DNA of 64,000 bases from Rhodococcoides fascians A25f (GTDB taxonomy: Bacteria; Actinomycetota; Actinomycetes; Mycobacteriales; Mycobacteriaceae): NCBI RefSeq assembly GCF_000760935.2, contig NZ_CP049744.1:3937501-4001500 (forward strand), read 5' to 3'. A program made the translations under genes and the position numbers. The notes below the pieces were generated by a model. That model searched no databases. It had not been told where the DNA came from and was given only the letters and a program-made list of their open reading frames with translations. Shown one piece after another: positions 62,158 to 64,000 of this stretch. Every line of letters begins with the position of its first letter. The stretch's first letter is position 1.

Positions 62158-63372
62158 ATGGCCACACAGGAGGGCGGGGCACGGCTCGACACGGTCGCAA
62201 CGCTGGCTGCGTCGGACGCAGGCGGCCTCGACGTCGTGTTCCTCGGAAACTTTCTCGACGTCCTCACCGACGCGGTGAACGCCGGCGTCCCGCTCAGACG
62301 ACAACAGCTCAGACCGTTCCGGGCGCAGGGTGATGCTGCCGCGCGCGCCGGAGTCGCATTGCGCGCGCTCCTCGACATGTATCTGTCCTCGGCATGGCGG
62401 CTGTGGCGAGAACTGCCCGCAGTGACGGCAGCCGCCGACAATCCGGCCGGCGTCGTGACGGCAGGCGAGGTGATGCTGCGGGCCGTCGACGACGCAGTGG
62501 CCGAACTCGCCGAAGGGTTTCAACTCGCCCGCCGCACGCTCGTTCGTGCCGAGATACTCGCCCGCCGCGAGTTCGTCGACGATCTGCTCTCCGGAACGTC
62601 CGACGTCGCCGGGGTACTCGGACGCGCCCAGACGTTCGGACTCGACCTGTCGAGTCCGCACGCGGTTGCGGTGGTCACGTCGAGCAAGCCGTTCACCGAC
62701 GCGAGCTCGGCGATCGGACTCGTCGAGCGCAGCGTGCAGGGCAGCAAAGGTGACGCCGAGCTGCTCGTCGCAACCAAGCAGGGTCGGTTGATTCTGGTCT
62801 TTCCCGCACCCGACCGCGAGGCCGTCGAGCATGTTCTCGACAGGGCGGGACGTGTCCTCGGTACGTCCGGGCACACCCCGACCGACTCCGTCGACCTCCG
62901 TCGCGACGGCGAGTACGGCAGGACGCAGATCGGGGTCGGTCGCCCACGCGGAGGAGCAGGAGGCGTCGCCGCGTCCTACCGGGAGGCGCTCGATGCTCTC
63001 GAACTGGCCTCCGCGCTCGGACTCGATACCCCGGTGGTCGATGCCCGAGATCTGCTCGTCTACCGAGTCCTCATCAGTGACCGGGCCGCCATCGCAGATC
63101 TGGTCGACACGTTGCTGACGCCGCTACTGGTCGCCCGCGGTGGTGCAGGTCCGTTGCTGGAAACGTTGCAGGTGTACTTCGACACCGGCGCGAACTCTGC
63201 GTCCACCGCGCGGCGCATGCACCTGTCGGTGAGGGCGGTCACGTACAGATTGTCGCGAATACATGATTTGACCGGTCAAGATGTGGGCAACCCCGTCGAG
63301 GCATTTGCGCTGCATACAGCCGTACTCGGTGCCATGTTGCTCGACTGGCCTGGCGGTCGCTTGCCCTCATGA
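62158..63372 (+). CDS. PucR family transcriptional regulator (permease side)
   Basis: A 404-residue regulator with the GGDEF-like middle region and the C-terminal PucR helix-turn-helix (NSASTARRMHLSVRAVTYRLSRIHDLTG). The N-terminal PucR sensing domain of the 53154-54656 protein is replaced by a helical region of unknown kind. It is divergent from the permease-Usp operon and likely regulates it. The shared gap 61983-62157 contains a TTCGATCGAA palindrome at 62130-62139 just ahead of this gene. Confidence 0.83.
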   Translation: MATQEGGARLDTVATLAASDAGGLDVVFLGNFLDVLTDAVNAGVPLRRQQLRPFRAQGDAAARAGVALRALLDMYLSSAWRLWRELPAVTAAADNPAGVVTAGEVMLRAVDDAVAELAEGFQLARRTLVRAEILARREFVDDLLSGTSDVAGVLGRAQTFGLDLSSPHAVAVVTSSKPFTDASSAIGLVERSVQGSKGDAELLVATKQGRLILVFPAPDREAVEHVLDRAGRVLGTSGHTPTDSVDLRRDGEYGRTQIGVGRPRGGAGGVAASYREALDALELASALGLDTPVVDARDLLVYRVLISDRAAIADLVDTLLTPLLVARGGAGPLLETLQVYFDTGANSASTARRMHLSVRAVTYRLSRIHDLTGQDVGNPVEAFALHTAVLGAMLLDWPGGRLPS

Positions 63373-63597
63373 CAGGTACAGACGACCAACTTGCCGGTTT
63401 CCGGCAAAGAATTCCGGCGAAACATGTCCGTAAAACGACCCTGCCTGCATGAAACTGAACAGTCACACTGGAGTAGTCGCGGTCGGACCCACCAGGCGTG
63501 GGGCCCCGCGGAAAGACCCACGATTCCCGTCGAGCAGAACGCTCGGCCAGAACGCCACCGGGATCATACGAACGAGAACGCAAGGAGCATGTGACAG

Positions 63598-63753
63598 ATG
63601 TCGTCATTGGTACAGAAGTTGACCACATTCGCTCGCAGCCCACAGGGCAAGAAGATGGTCGATCAGGCACGTAGATACGCAACCAAGCCGGAGAATCAGG
63701 CGAAGTTGAAGCAACTCGGTAGCAAATTCAGCGGTAAGGGTGGTCGTTCATGA
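63598..63753 (+). CDS. Small basic protein of 51 residues
   Basis: ATG at 63598 behind AAGGAG. The product is Lys/Arg/Gln-rich, starting MSSLVQKLTTFARSPQGKKM. The stop overlaps the start of the following terC-like gene by ATGA, which supports real translation. Short proteins with the same FARSPQG-type N-terminus are common in actinobacteria and uncharacterised. The 225-base gap before it (63373-63597) shows no structure I can name. Confidence 0.65.
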   Translation: MSSLVQKLTTFARSPQGKKMVDQARRYATKPENQAKLKQLGSKFSGKGGRS

Positions 63754-64000
63754 ACGTCGTTCCGTGGTGGGCGTGGGCGGCATTCGGTGCCGTCGTCCTC
63801 ATCCTGCTGGCAATAGACCTGCTTGCGCACCGCGGTGCTCACATCATCGGCTTCAAGGAGGCCGCGTGGTGGAGCGCTCTGTGGGTCGGCGTGGCGATAA
63901 TCTTCGGCATCGTCGTGTTCTTCACGCTCGGCACGACTGCCGGCGTGGAATACACCACGGCGTGGTTGCTGGAGAAGAGTCTGTCCGTCGACAACCTGTT
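63750..64000 (+). CDS. TerC/Alx family membrane protein, 5' part (runs off the window)
   Basis: The visible 83 codons give the start of a TerC/Alx protein: a first hydrophobic helix with the conserved acidic LLAIDLLAHRG, a second helix after AAWWSALWVGVAI, and the family segment TTAWLLEKSLSVDNL at the edge. Relatives export manganese or protect against tellurite. It is coupled to the 51-residue protein gene by ATGA. Confidence 0.87.
   Translation, partial: MNVVPWWAWAAFGAVVLILLAIDLLAHRGAHIIGFKEAAWWSALWVGVAIIFGIVVFFTLGTTAGVEYTTAWLLEKSLSVDNL

Noticed and set aside
63373..63597. Possible manganese (yybP-ykoY) riboswitch ahead of the TerC-like gene
   Set aside because: The conserved internal-loop sequences are not visible, and the small coupled gene lies between this gap and terC.

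Overview
The window is GC-rich chromosomal DNA from an actinomycete, most likely a Rhodococcus-type member of the Mycobacteriales. This is inferred from gene content: an NDMA-dependent methanol dehydrogenase with MoxR and VWA partners, PucR, Lrp and AraC regulators, and an actinobacterial seven-iron ferredoxin with its reductase. Nearly every operon uses ATGA or GTGA start/stop overlaps. I see no rRNA, tRNA, CRISPR array, transposase or prophage gene. The window opens inside trpS and closes inside a terC-like gene.

Layout. 1-852: the 5' part of trpS behind a leader that looks like a textbook ribosome-mediated tryptophan attenuator. 866-11321: an acyl-CoA dehydrogenase, two paralogous AraC regulators, molybdenum cofactor genes (a MoaE-MoaA fusion, moaD, moeA), and a molybdopterin oxidoreductase with a ferredoxin and ferredoxin reductase. 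11441-18890: a methanol oxidation module (mdo, moxR, VWA protein) plus a coupled operon of iron alcohol dehydrogenase, sensor kinase and response regulator. The two transcription units share an upstream palindrome. 18939-32458: an MFS exporter, metB with a racemase-like gene, a glutaryl-CoA dehydrogenase, a haloalkane dehalogenase homologue, cbs, a thiolase and other housekeeping genes, with near-perfect hairpins of one repeated family between them.

33077-42655: amino-acid catabolism. An Lrp regulator is coupled to a D-arginine dehydrogenase-like flavoenzyme. A branched-chain 2-oxoacid dehydrogenase operon (E1 alpha, E1 beta, E2 and an extra single-chain E1) lies divergent from its Lrp regulator, next to a leucine/valine dehydrogenase. 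42705-50131: a LysR regulator divergent from a five-gene operon holding an Ldh2-type dehydrogenase, an iron-type ABC importer and an NADP isocitrate dehydrogenase.

50216-63372: genes that together fit the arginine 2-monooxygenase route. They encode a cationic amino-acid permease, an amide-forming flavin monooxygenase, a nitrilase-fold amidase, a ureohydrolase, GabT and GabD, with one XRE-cupin and two PucR regulators. The predicted flow is arginine to 4-guanidinobutanamide to 4-guanidinobutanoate to GABA plus urea, then succinate semialdehyde and succinate. The substrate assignment is inferred from co-location and family, not proven.
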